From NCBI RefSeq assembly GCF_016917755.1, contig NZ_CP070326.1, forward strand, positions 6,076,001-6,140,000: DNA of 64,000 bases, in the 5' to 3' direction. Origin of the DNA: Streptomyces noursei (GTDB taxonomy: Bacteria > Actinomycetota > Actinomycetes > Streptomycetales > Streptomycetaceae). The notes beneath the pieces were generated by a model. That model saw only the letters and a list, made by a program, of their open reading frames with translations, was not told the DNA's origin and did no database searches. This document shows positions 53,301-61,440 of this stretch, piece by piece. How positions within the stretch are numbered: position 1 is the first letter of the stretch; every line of letters begins with the position of its first letter. A program made the position numbers and the translations under genes.

Positions 53301-56300
53301 GCCCGCCGGGCGCACCGACGAGTGGACGACCGCCACCGTCGCCGCGCTGACCGCGCACGGCGCGCACGTGGTCGAGGCCGAGGTGACCGACGTCGACAGG
53401 GAGGCCCTGCGGGCCGCTCTGCCGTCCGACATCGAGCTGTCCGGTGTGCTGTCCCTGCTCGGTCCGGCCGATGAGCCGCACCCGCTGCACCCAGTGCTGT
53501 CCGTCGGTGTGGCCGGAACGGTCGCGCTGGTGCAGGCCCTGGGGGATGCCGGGATCGACGCGCCCTTGTGGTGCGTCACCCGGGGCGCGGTGTCCGTGGG
53601 CGGCTCCGACCAGGTGTCCCACCCGGCGCAGGCACAGGTCTGGGGGCTCGGCCGGGTCGCGGCCCTGGAACACCCGGAACGCTGGGGCGGACTGGTGGAC
53701 CTGCCCGAGGCCCTCGACGACCGGGCGGTGACCCGACTGGTCGGCGTGCTGGCCGGTGCGGGTGACGAGGACCAGCTCGCGGTGCGTTCCGCCGGTGTGT
53801 TCGTGCGGCGGCTCCAGCCGGCTCCGATAGCGGAGCGCGGTCTTCGCAAGTGGCGACCGTCCGGCACCGTGCTGGTGACCGGCGGTACCGAACCGCTGGG
53901 TGCCAGGGTTGCGCTGTGGCTCGCCCAACAGGGCGCGGAACACCTGCTGTTGACCAGCCCCGACCCGCGGGACACCGCCGACCTGGAGGCCGAGCTGGCC
54001 GAACTGGGCGCGAAGGTAACCGTCGCCGTCTGCGACGTGACCGACCGGGACGCGGTCGCACGGCTGCTGGCCTCGGTGCCCGCCGAGCATCCGCTCACTG
54101 CCGTGGCACACTCCTCTCCCGCCGCCGAGATGTCCGCGCTGGCTGACACCGAACTCGCCGACTTCGCCCAGGTGTTGTCCTCCCGGGTCTCCGGCGCCGC
54201 GCACCTCGACGAACTGCTCGACTACGACTCTCTGGAAGTCGTTGTCTACTTCTCCTCGGTCGCCGGTGTCTGGGGCAGCGGCCGTCAGAGCGCCTACGCG
54301 GCGGGCAACGCGTTCCTGGACGCACTGGCCGAGCGGCGCAGGGCCACCGGCGCGCGGGCCCTTTCGGTGGCCTGGAGCCCGTGGCAGGGCTCGGAGACCG
54401 CCGCCGACGCGGACGGTGCGGAGTTCCTGCGCAAGCGTGGCGTGCGGGCGATGGCGCCCGACCTGGCGCTCACCGTGCTTCAGCAGGTCCTCGATCACAA
54501 CGAGCCGTTCGTGGCGGTCGCGGACGTGGACTGGGACCGGTTCCTGCCGGGGTTCACGGCGCTGCGGCCGAGCCCGCTGTTCGCCGAGCTGCCCGACGTG
54601 AAGCGCATCCTGGCCGCGGCGGAACAAGGCAAGGACGAGCAGTCGACAACCGCCTCCGAACTGGTCCGCAGTCTGTCCGGACTGGCCGAGCCGGAGCAGC
54701 AGCGGATCGTCCTCGACCTGGTGCGCGACCACTTGGCGGCGGTCCTCGACCACGCCAGCACGGACGCCGTGGCGGTCGAGCGTGCCTTCCGTGAGCTGGG
54801 TTTCGACTCGCTGACCGCGGTGGACCTGCGTAACCGGCTCAACACGGCCACCGGACTCAAGCTGCCCGCCACGCTGGTCTTCGACTACCCGACCCCGGTG
54901 GCGCTCGCCGAGTTCCTGCGCGCCGAACTGGTCGGTTCGGACCGTGCGGTCGCGGCAGTGACGACCGTCGCGCCGGTGGACGACGAGCCGATCGCGATCG
55001 TGGGCATGGGCTGCCGCTTCCCCGGCGACGTGCGCACACCGGAGGAACTGTGGCAGCTGGTCGAGGGCGGCCACGACGCGGTGACCGGGTTGCCGGAGAA
55101 CCGCGGCTGGGACATCGACGCGTTCTACGACCCCACTCGCCAGCGGTCCGGTTCTTCCTACGTCCGCCACGGCGGATTCCTGCACGACGCGGCGGAGTTC
55201 GACCCGGCGTTCTTCGGGATCTCGCCGCGTGAGGCGCTGGCGATGGACCCGCAGCACCGGCTGCTGCTGGAAACCTCCTGGGAGGCGTTCGAACGGGCCG
55301 GAATCGACCCGGCGTTGGTGCGCGGCAAGCAGGTCGGCGTGTTCGCCGGGACCAACGGCCAGCACTACATGCCGCTGCTGCAGAGCGACCAGGACACCTT
55401 CGACGGCTATCTGGCGACCGGTAACGGTGCGAGTGTGCTGTCGGGCAGGGTTTCGTACACGTTCGGTCTCGAAGGTCCGGCGGTGACGGTCGACACGGCG
55501 TGTTCCTCGTCGCTGGTCGCGCTGCACCTGGCGGCGCAGGCGCTGCGGCAGGGCGAGTGCGAACTGGCGTTGGCCGGCGGCGTGACGGTGATGTCCACCC
55601 CGGACATGTTCTTCGAGTTCAGCCGCCAGAACGGCCTGTCCCAGGACGGTCGGTCCAGGGCGTTCGCCGCCGGGGCGTCAGGCTTCGGCCTCGCCGAGGG
55701 CGCGGGCATGTTGGCGCTGGAGCGGTTGTCTGACGCACGTCGGAACGGGCATCCGGTGCTGGCGGTGCTGCGGGGTTCCGCGGTGAACCAGGACGGTGCG
55801 TCCAATGGTCTGACGGCGCCGAACGGTCCGTCGCAGCAGCGGGTGATCCGCCAGGCGCTGGCCAACGCGGGCCTTGGCACGTCGGACGTCGATGTGGTGG
55901 AGGCGCACGGCACCGGCACGACGCTGGGTGACCCGATCGAGGCCCAGGCACTGCTGGCCACGTACGGCCAGGGCCGCGAACGGGCGTTGTGGCTGGGGTC
56001 GTTGAAGTCGAACATCGGTCACACTCAGGCCGCTGCTGGTGTGGCCGGTGTGATGAAGATGGTGTTGGCGATGCGGCACGGTGTGCTGCCGAAGACGCTG
56101 CACGTGGACGAGCCGACCCCTGAGGTGGACTGGTCCGCGGGTGCGGTGTCGTTGCTGACCGAGCAGGTGGAGTGGCCGCGGACGGGCGCGCCGCGGCGGG
56201 CCGCGGTGTCGTCGTTCGGGATCAGCGGCACGAATGCGCATGTGATTCTGGAGGAGGCACCGCCGCAGGTTGACGCGGAGCCCGTTGCGGCATCGACGGG

Positions 56301-59300
56301 TGCGGCGCCGGTGGGTGTGGTGCCGTGGGTGGTCTCGGGCAAGACCGAGGCCGCGCTGCGTGCACAGGCGGCCCGTCTGCTGTCGTACGTGGATGCCACG
56401 CCTGGTTTGAACCCGGCGGAAGCGGGCCTCTCACTGGCTGCCGGCCGCGCAGCCTTCGAGCATCGCGCTGCGGTGGTCGGGGCCGACCTGGCTGCCTTCC
56501 GCTCCGGACTCGCCGCGCTCGCGGACGCCGGTTCCGCTCCCCATCTGGTTCAGGGCGTCGCGGGCGGCCGCAAGGTCGTGTTCGTCTTCCCTGGTCAGGG
56601 TTCGCAGTGGGTGGGCATGGCGGTGGAGCTTCTGGGCTCTTCGCCGGTGTTCGCGGAGTCGATGCGGGCGTGCGCTGAGGCTCTTGCGCCGCACGTCGAG
56701 TGGTCCCTGTTGGATGTGCTGGGTGACGCTGAGGCGTTGGAGCGGGTTGATGTTGTTCAGCCTGTGCTGTTTGCGGTGATGGTGTCGCTGGCGGCGTTGT
56801 GGCGTTCGTACGGTGTTGAGCCGGCGGCTGTCGTCGGCCATTCGCAGGGTGAGATCGCCGCGGCGTGTGTGGTGGGTGCGCTCTCGCTGGATGACGCTGC
56901 GCGGGTGGTGGCGTTGCGGAGCAAGGCGCTGCTGGCTCTGTCCGGCCGGGGCGGGATGGTGTCCGTCTCGCTGCCGGTCGACGACGTCGCCGGGCGTCTT
57001 GAGCGGTGGGGCGGTCGGATCTCCGTCGCCGCGGTGAATGGCCCGGGTTCGATCGTCGTCTCCGGCGATGTTGACGCGCTGGATGAACTCCTCGCTGACT
57101 GTGAGGAGTCTGGGGTTCGGGCTCGTCGCATCCCGGTGGACTACGCGTCCCACTCGGCGCACGTGGAGGAGATCCGCGACGAACTCCTGACCATCCTGTC
57201 CGACATCACCCCACGCCCGTCGCAGGTGCCGTTCTTCTCGACGGTGTCGGTGGAGCGGATCGACACCAGCGTGCTGGATGCCGAGTACTGGTACCGGAAT
57301 CTCCGGCAGACGGTTCGGTTCGAGGAGACCGTGCAGCTGCTCGCCGAGCAGGGCCATCGCCTCTTCGTGGAGTCCAGTGCGCACCCGGTGCTGGCGATGG
57401 GCATCCAGGAAACGTCCGAGCAGATTGTGGCCCTGGGGTCCCTGCGGCGTGATGAAGGTGGCCTGGACCGGTTCCTGCTGTCGCTGGCCGAAGCCCACGT
57501 GCACGGCGCGACCGTCGACTGGACGGCCGTCTTCCCCGACGCCCGCCGCGTGGACGACCTGCCCACCTACGCCTTCCAGCGTCAGCGCTACTGGCCGGAA
57601 GCGGTTGCGGGCCGGATGGGCGACCTCTCCGCCGTTGGTCTCGACTCCGCGGATCACCCGCTGCTGGGTGCCGCTGTCCCGCTGGCCGGGGCGGATGGCT
57701 TCCTGTTCGCGGGGCGCTTGTCGCTCGCCACCCACCCGTGGTTGGCCGATCACGCCGTGATGGGCTCGGTGCTGTTGCCCGGTACGGCTTTCGTCGAGCT
57801 TGCGATCCGTGCCGGAGACCAGGTCGGCTGTGGCCACCTGGAAGAACTCACCTTGGAAGCGCCGCTGGTCTTGCCCGAGCGCGGCGGGGTCCATCTGCAA
57901 CTGGTGATCGACGCGGCGGACGACTCCGGTCGCCGGTCGCTGCACCTGCACTCCCGCCAGGGTGACGACGGGCCGTGGACGCGGCACGCTACCGGCACGC
58001 TGAACGCCGGCCAGGGCACCGTGGCCCCCGAAGACGGCAGCTGGCCCCCCGCCGGGGCGGTCGCCGTCGACCTGTCCGGGCGCTACGAGTACCTGGCCGC
58101 ACAGGGCTATGACTACGGCCCGACGTTCCAGGGTCTGCGTGCGGCCTGGCGGCGCGGCGACGAGGTCTTCGCCGAAGTCGCCCTGGCACCGGAGCAGCAG
58201 GACGGCGCGGCTCGGTTCGGGCTGCATCCCGCCCTGTTGGACGCCGCGGTTCAGGCGGTCGGTCTCGGTGACTTCCTGCCGAACGCCGAGCACGGCTACC
58301 TTCCGTTCGCCTGGAGCGGGGTGCATCTGCACGCGGCTGGTGCGGCGGCGTTGCGGGTCAAGGTGTCCCGGGCCGGTCAGGACGCGGTGGCGCTCGCGGT
58401 CGCCGACAGCAGCGGCGAACCGGTGGCGTCGGTGGCGTCATTGGTGCTGCGTCCGGTGACCGAGGAGCAGTTGGCAGTGGCCGATGCCGCTACGCACGAC
58501 TCGCTGTTCCGGTTGGACTGGTCGGACATCCCGGTCGCGGGGAACCCGGCGGTCCCGGCGAGCCCGGCGAGCCCGGCGAACCCGGAGGCGGGGCACGGCC
58601 GTTGGGCGTTGATCGGTGCGGACGAGCTCAAGCTTCAGGCGGAGCTGGCCGCCGCCGGTGTCGAACTCGACGCCTACCCGGACCTGGCCGTCCTCGGCGC
58701 AGCGGATGCCGTGCCGGAGCTGGTGTTCGTGGCCTTCCCGCCGAACCATGGCGTCGCGCTGTCGCCCGCGGAGGTGCGCGGGGCCACGGGCGCCGCACTG
58801 GGGATCGTCCAGGCGTGGTTGGCGGACGAGCGGTTCGCGGAGTCGCGGTTGGTGCTGGTCACCAGGGGTGCCGTCGCGGCCGGAGAGTCGCAGGACGTGT
58901 CGGACCTCGTGCATGCCCCGCTGTGGGGCCTGGTCCGGTCCGCGCAGCTGGAGAATCCGGACCGGCTGGTGGCGCTGGACCTGGACGAGCACGACGCCTC
59001 GTACCAGGTGGTTGCTGCGGCGCTGGCGACCGGCGAACCGCAACTTGCCGTCCGTGAGGGTGTGGTGTCCGCGCCGCGCCTGGTGCGGGTCACCGGAGAC
59101 GGTTCGCTGGTGCCGCCGAACAGCTCGGCATGGCGGTTGGACATCGCGGAGAAGGGCACGCTGGAGAACCTGGCCCTCACCGAGTGCACGGCCGACACCG
59201 AACCACTGGCCGAGGGCCAGGTGCGGATCGAGGTGCGGGCCGCGGGCCTGAACTTCCGCGATGTGCTGATCGCCCTCGGCATGTACCCGGACGAGGCACT

Positions 59301-61440
59301 GATGGGCAGCGAGGGTGCGGGCGTTGTGCTGGAGGTCGGGCCGGGAGTGACCGGTCTCGCCCCCGGCGACGCGGTGATGGGCCTGCTCTCCGGCGCGTTC
59401 GGCCGGGTCAGCGTGACCGATCACCGACTGGTCACCAGGATGCCGTCGGGTTGGTCGTTCACGCAGGCGGCCTCGGTGCCGGTGGTGTTCCTCACCGCCT
59501 ACTACGCGCTCAAGGACCTCGCCGGGTTGGGTGCGGGCGAGTCGGTGCTGATCCACGCCGCCGCGGGTGGTGTGGGCATGGCTGCGGTGCAGCTCGCGCG
59601 GCATTGGGGTGCCGAGGTCTTCGGGACCGCGAGCCCCGGCAAGTGGGACTTGCTGCGTTCGCTGGGCTTCGACGACGCGCACATCGCGTCGTCGCGTACC
59701 CTCGACTTCGAGGAAAGCTTCCGCAGTGCCACGGACGGCCAGGGCGTAGACGTCGTACTGGACTCCCTGGCCCGGGAGTTCGTGGACGCCTCACTGCGGC
59801 TGCTGCCGAGGGGCGGCCGGTTCGTGGAGATGGGCAAGACCGACGTCCGGGATGCCGAGCAGGTCGCTGCCTCGCACCCCGGCGTCACCTATCGCGCGTT
59901 CGACCTGATGGACGCCGGACCCGACCGCATCGCCGAGATGTTGGGTGAGTTGGTGGGGTTGTTTGGTCGTGGTGTGTTGCGGCCGTTGCCGGTGCGGGGT
60001 TGGGATGTGCGACGTGCTCCGGAGGCGTTGCGTTTCTTGAGTCAGGCGCGGCATGTGGGCAAGTTGGTGTTGACGGTGCCGCGTGGGGTGGATCCGGAGG
60101 GGACTGCGCTGGTCACGGGTGCTACTGGTGTGTTGGGTGGGTTGGTGGCCCGGCATCTGGTGGTGGAGCACGGTGTGCGTCGGTTGGTGTTGGTGGGTCG
60201 GCGGGGGTTGGGGGCGCCGGGTGCTGAGGAGTTGGTTGCGGAGCTGACGGGGTTGGGTGCGTCGGTGTCGGTGGCGGCGTGTGATGCGGCTGATCGTGAT
60301 GAGTTGGCTGGGGTGTTGGCGGGGATTTCGCGGGAGCATCCGTTGACTGCGGTGGTGCATGCGGCGGGTGTGTTGGATGACGGTGTGGTGGGGTCGTTGT
60401 CTGCGGAGCGGTTGGCTGCGGTGTTGCGGCCGAAGGTGGATGCGGCGTGGAATCTGCATGAGTTGACGGCTGGTCTTGATTTGTCGTTGTTTGTGTTGTT
60501 CTCGTCGGTGTCGGGGACGTTGGGTGGTGCGGGGCAGGCGAATTACGCGGCGGCGAATGTGTTTCTTGATGGGTTGGCTGCGCATCGTCGTGCGTTGGGT
60601 TTGTCGGGTGTGTCGTTGGCGTGGGGGTTGTGGGCTCGTTCGAGTGGGATGACGGGGCATCTTGGGGATGTCGATGTGCAGCGGATGACGCGGGTTGGTG
60701 TGGGTGCGTTGTCGGTTGAGGAGGGTCTGGCGTTGTTCGATGCGGCGATCGGACGGCCCGAGGCCACCGTCGTACCGATGCGCCTGGACACCCGAACCCT
60801 GCGCGCCGCGGACGTGCCGCCGTCGCTGCGAGGTCTCGCCCGCGGTCCGGTCCGGCGGATGGTCGAGGCCGGCGCCGCCGCCTCGCACGGCCCGTCGCTG
60901 GCACAGCGGCTGGCCGAGACGCCGGAGGCGGATCGGAGTCGGGTCCTGCTCGACCTGGTACGGACCCATGTCGCGACCGTGCTCGGACACGCCTCCGGAG
61001 CCGCGATCGAGCCAGGACGAGCCTTCCAGGAGGTCGGTTTCGACTCGCTGACCGCCGTCGAACTGCGCAACCGCCTCAACGCAGCCACCGGCCTGCGCCT
61101 GCCACCGACGCTGGTCTTCGACTACCCGACCCCGACCGCGCTCGCCGAACTCCTGCGCGCCGAGCTCCTGGGAGACGAGGCCGCTGACGGCAGCTCGTTG
61201 CTGACCGAGCTGGAACGCCTGGAAGCGACGCTCGCCGCGATCGTGCCGGACGACATGAGCGCCATCGCACCGGACGAACAGGCACGCGCCGACATCACCG
61301 CGCGCCTGAAGTCCCTGCTGTCCCAATGGGACGACGTGCGGGGCGATGTGGACGGCCGAGGGGTCGCGGAACAGATCGAGTCCGCGTCCGATGACGAGAT
61401 CTTCGACCTGATCGACAGCAAGTGGGGACGTGAGTTGTGA
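50329..61440 (+). CDS. Type I PKS 4: modules 5 and 6
   Basis: 3703 residues. Module 5: docking helix, KS C206, AT with GHSQGE (S652) and YASH from Y752, methylmalonyl; a decayed KR near 1183 (TGGTEPLG instead of TGGTGALG, no RRG, AHSSPAAEM instead of VHAAGV, catalytic Lys replaced by Arg) that should leave the ketone; ACP S1494. Module 6: KS C1725; AT S2172 and YASH from Y2272, methylmalonyl; DH H2475 (HAVMGSVLLP) and D2638; ER with HAAAGGVGMA from H3076; KR with LDD and Y3406; ACP S3573 (EVGFDSL). Full reduction gives a methylene. This KR-dead plus fully reducing pair is the hallmark of TylGIII and PikAII. AAGGAG precedes the ATG; its stop overlaps the next start. Confidence 0.96.
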   Translation: MSNEEKLLDYLRRATVDLGEARRRVQELEAGEQEPIAIIGMSCRYPGGVNSPEDLWQLVADGGDAISPFPTDRGWDLAALYDPDPDHTGTSYVRESGFLHDAAEFDPALFGISPREALAMDPQQRLLLETSWEAFERAGIAPTALSGSRTGVFAGLMYHDYATRLHEVPDGVEGYLGTGNSGSVVSGRIAYTFGLEGPAVTIDTACSSSLVALHLAAQSLRKGECTLALAGGVTVMSTPAAFVEFSRQRGLAGDGRCKSFAGAADGTAWSEGAGMLLVERLSDAQRNGHPVLAVVRGTAVNQDGASSGLTAPNGPAQQRVIRQALDSAGLTPQQVDAVEAHGTGTTLGDPIEAQAILATYGQDRERPLWLGSFKSNIGHSQAAAGVGGVVKMVMAMRHGVLPKTLHVDEPTPKVDWSAGAVSLLTEQIEWPQTGEPRRAGVSSFGVSGTNAHVVLEQPPTAEPKPKPKPESEQATDVVPLVLSGATEQALRAQAARLLSYVDSTPDLRPADVGFSLATGRVALEHRGALVASDLDSLRAGLEALATGDANGAVRGTATADDRPVFVFPGQGAQWVGMAVELLDSSPVFAESMRACAQALAPHVEWSLLDVLGDAEALERVDVVQPVLFAVMVSLAALWRSYGVEPAAVVGHSQGEIAAACVAGALSLDDAARVVALRSKALLALSGRGGMVSVSLPVDEVTGRLERWGGRISVAAVNGPGSIVVSGDVDALDELLADCEESGVRARRIPVDYASHSAHVEEIRDELLSILADITPRPSQVPFYSTVTVERIDTSVLDAEYWYRNLRQTVRFEETVQLLAEQGHRLFVESSAHPVLTLGVQETSEQVTAIGSLRRDEGGLDRFLLSLAEAHVQGVTVDWTAVFPGARWVDDLPTYAFQRQRYWLDAGSPAGAVDSVDAEFWRAVEREDLERVTDTLNVDGADPLSKVLPAMSAWRRARAEESTVNSWRYGVAWHAIGETTAARLSGNWLVVRPAGRTDEWTTATVAALTAHGAHVVEAEVTDVDREALRAALPSDIELSGVLSLLGPADEPHPLHPVLSVGVAGTVALVQALGDAGIDAPLWCVTRGAVSVGGSDQVSHPAQAQVWGLGRVAALEHPERWGGLVDLPEALDDRAVTRLVGVLAGAGDEDQLAVRSAGVFVRRLQPAPIAERGLRKWRPSGTVLVTGGTEPLGARVALWLAQQGAEHLLLTSPDPRDTADLEAELAELGAKVTVAVCDVTDRDAVARLLASVPAEHPLTAVAHSSPAAEMSALADTELADFAQVLSSRVSGAAHLDELLDYDSLEVVVYFSSVAGVWGSGRQSAYAAGNAFLDALAERRRATGARALSVAWSPWQGSETAADADGAEFLRKRGVRAMAPDLALTVLQQVLDHNEPFVAVADVDWDRFLPGFTALRPSPLFAELPDVKRILAAAEQGKDEQSTTASELVRSLSGLAEPEQQRIVLDLVRDHLAAVLDHASTDAVAVERAFRELGFDSLTAVDLRNRLNTATGLKLPATLVFDYPTPVALAEFLRAELVGSDRAVAAVTTVAPVDDEPIAIVGMGCRFPGDVRTPEELWQLVEGGHDAVTGLPENRGWDIDAFYDPTRQRSGSSYVRHGGFLHDAAEFDPAFFGISPREALAMDPQHRLLLETSWEAFERAGIDPALVRGKQVGVFAGTNGQHYMPLLQSDQDTFDGYLATGNGASVLSGRVSYTFGLEGPAVTVDTACSSSLVALHLAAQALRQGECELALAGGVTVMSTPDMFFEFSRQNGLSQDGRSRAFAAGASGFGLAEGAGMLALERLSDARRNGHPVLAVLRGSAVNQDGASNGLTAPNGPSQQRVIRQALANAGLGTSDVDVVEAHGTGTTLGDPIEAQALLATYGQGRERALWLGSLKSNIGHTQAAAGVAGVMKMVLAMRHGVLPKTLHVDEPTPEVDWSAGAVSLLTEQVEWPRTGAPRRAAVSSFGISGTNAHVILEEAPPQVDAEPVAASTGAAPVGVVPWVVSGKTEAALRAQAARLLSYVDATPGLNPAEAGLSLAAGRAAFEHRAAVVGADLAAFRSGLAALADAGSAPHLVQGVAGGRKVVFVFPGQGSQWVGMAVELLGSSPVFAESMRACAEALAPHVEWSLLDVLGDAEALERVDVVQPVLFAVMVSLAALWRSYGVEPAAVVGHSQGEIAAACVVGALSLDDAARVVALRSKALLALSGRGGMVSVSLPVDDVAGRLERWGGRISVAAVNGPGSIVVSGDVDALDELLADCEESGVRARRIPVDYASHSAHVEEIRDELLTILSDITPRPSQVPFFSTVSVERIDTSVLDAEYWYRNLRQTVRFEETVQLLAEQGHRLFVESSAHPVLAMGIQETSEQIVALGSLRRDEGGLDRFLLSLAEAHVHGATVDWTAVFPDARRVDDLPTYAFQRQRYWPEAVAGRMGDLSAVGLDSADHPLLGAAVPLAGADGFLFAGRLSLATHPWLADHAVMGSVLLPGTAFVELAIRAGDQVGCGHLEELTLEAPLVLPERGGVHLQLVIDAADDSGRRSLHLHSRQGDDGPWTRHATGTLNAGQGTVAPEDGSWPPAGAVAVDLSGRYEYLAAQGYDYGPTFQGLRAAWRRGDEVFAEVALAPEQQDGAARFGLHPALLDAAVQAVGLGDFLPNAEHGYLPFAWSGVHLHAAGAAALRVKVSRAGQDAVALAVADSSGEPVASVASLVLRPVTEEQLAVADAATHDSLFRLDWSDIPVAGNPAVPASPASPANPEAGHGRWALIGADELKLQAELAAAGVELDAYPDLAVLGAADAVPELVFVAFPPNHGVALSPAEVRGATGAALGIVQAWLADERFAESRLVLVTRGAVAAGESQDVSDLVHAPLWGLVRSAQLENPDRLVALDLDEHDASYQVVAAALATGEPQLAVREGVVSAPRLVRVTGDGSLVPPNSSAWRLDIAEKGTLENLALTECTADTEPLAEGQVRIEVRAAGLNFRDVLIALGMYPDEALMGSEGAGVVLEVGPGVTGLAPGDAVMGLLSGAFGRVSVTDHRLVTRMPSGWSFTQAASVPVVFLTAYYALKDLAGLGAGESVLIHAAAGGVGMAAVQLARHWGAEVFGTASPGKWDLLRSLGFDDAHIASSRTLDFEESFRSATDGQGVDVVLDSLAREFVDASLRLLPRGGRFVEMGKTDVRDAEQVAASHPGVTYRAFDLMDAGPDRIAEMLGELVGLFGRGVLRPLPVRGWDVRRAPEALRFLSQARHVGKLVLTVPRGVDPEGTALVTGATGVLGGLVARHLVVEHGVRRLVLVGRRGLGAPGAEELVAELTGLGASVSVAACDAADRDELAGVLAGISREHPLTAVVHAAGVLDDGVVGSLSAERLAAVLRPKVDAAWNLHELTAGLDLSLFVLFSSVSGTLGGAGQANYAAANVFLDGLAAHRRALGLSGVSLAWGLWARSSGMTGHLGDVDVQRMTRVGVGALSVEEGLALFDAAIGRPEATVVPMRLDTRTLRAADVPPSLRGLARGPVRRMVEAGAAASHGPSLAQRLAETPEADRSRVLLDLVRTHVATVLGHASGAAIEPGRAFQEVGFDSLTAVELRNRLNAATGLRLPPTLVFDYPTPTALAELLRAELLGDEAADGSSLLTELERLEATLAAIVPDDMSAIAPDEQARADITARLKSLLSQWDDVRGDVDGRGVAEQIESASDDEIFDLIDSKWGREL
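59930..60803 (+). repeat. ER-KR block of module 6, copy of 33951-34824
   Basis: Second copy of the 874-bp block (constant offset 25,979 bp, same orientation). The two copies lie in different PKS proteins of the same operon, so recombination between them would delete or fuse modules 2 to 6. Confidence 0.85.
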
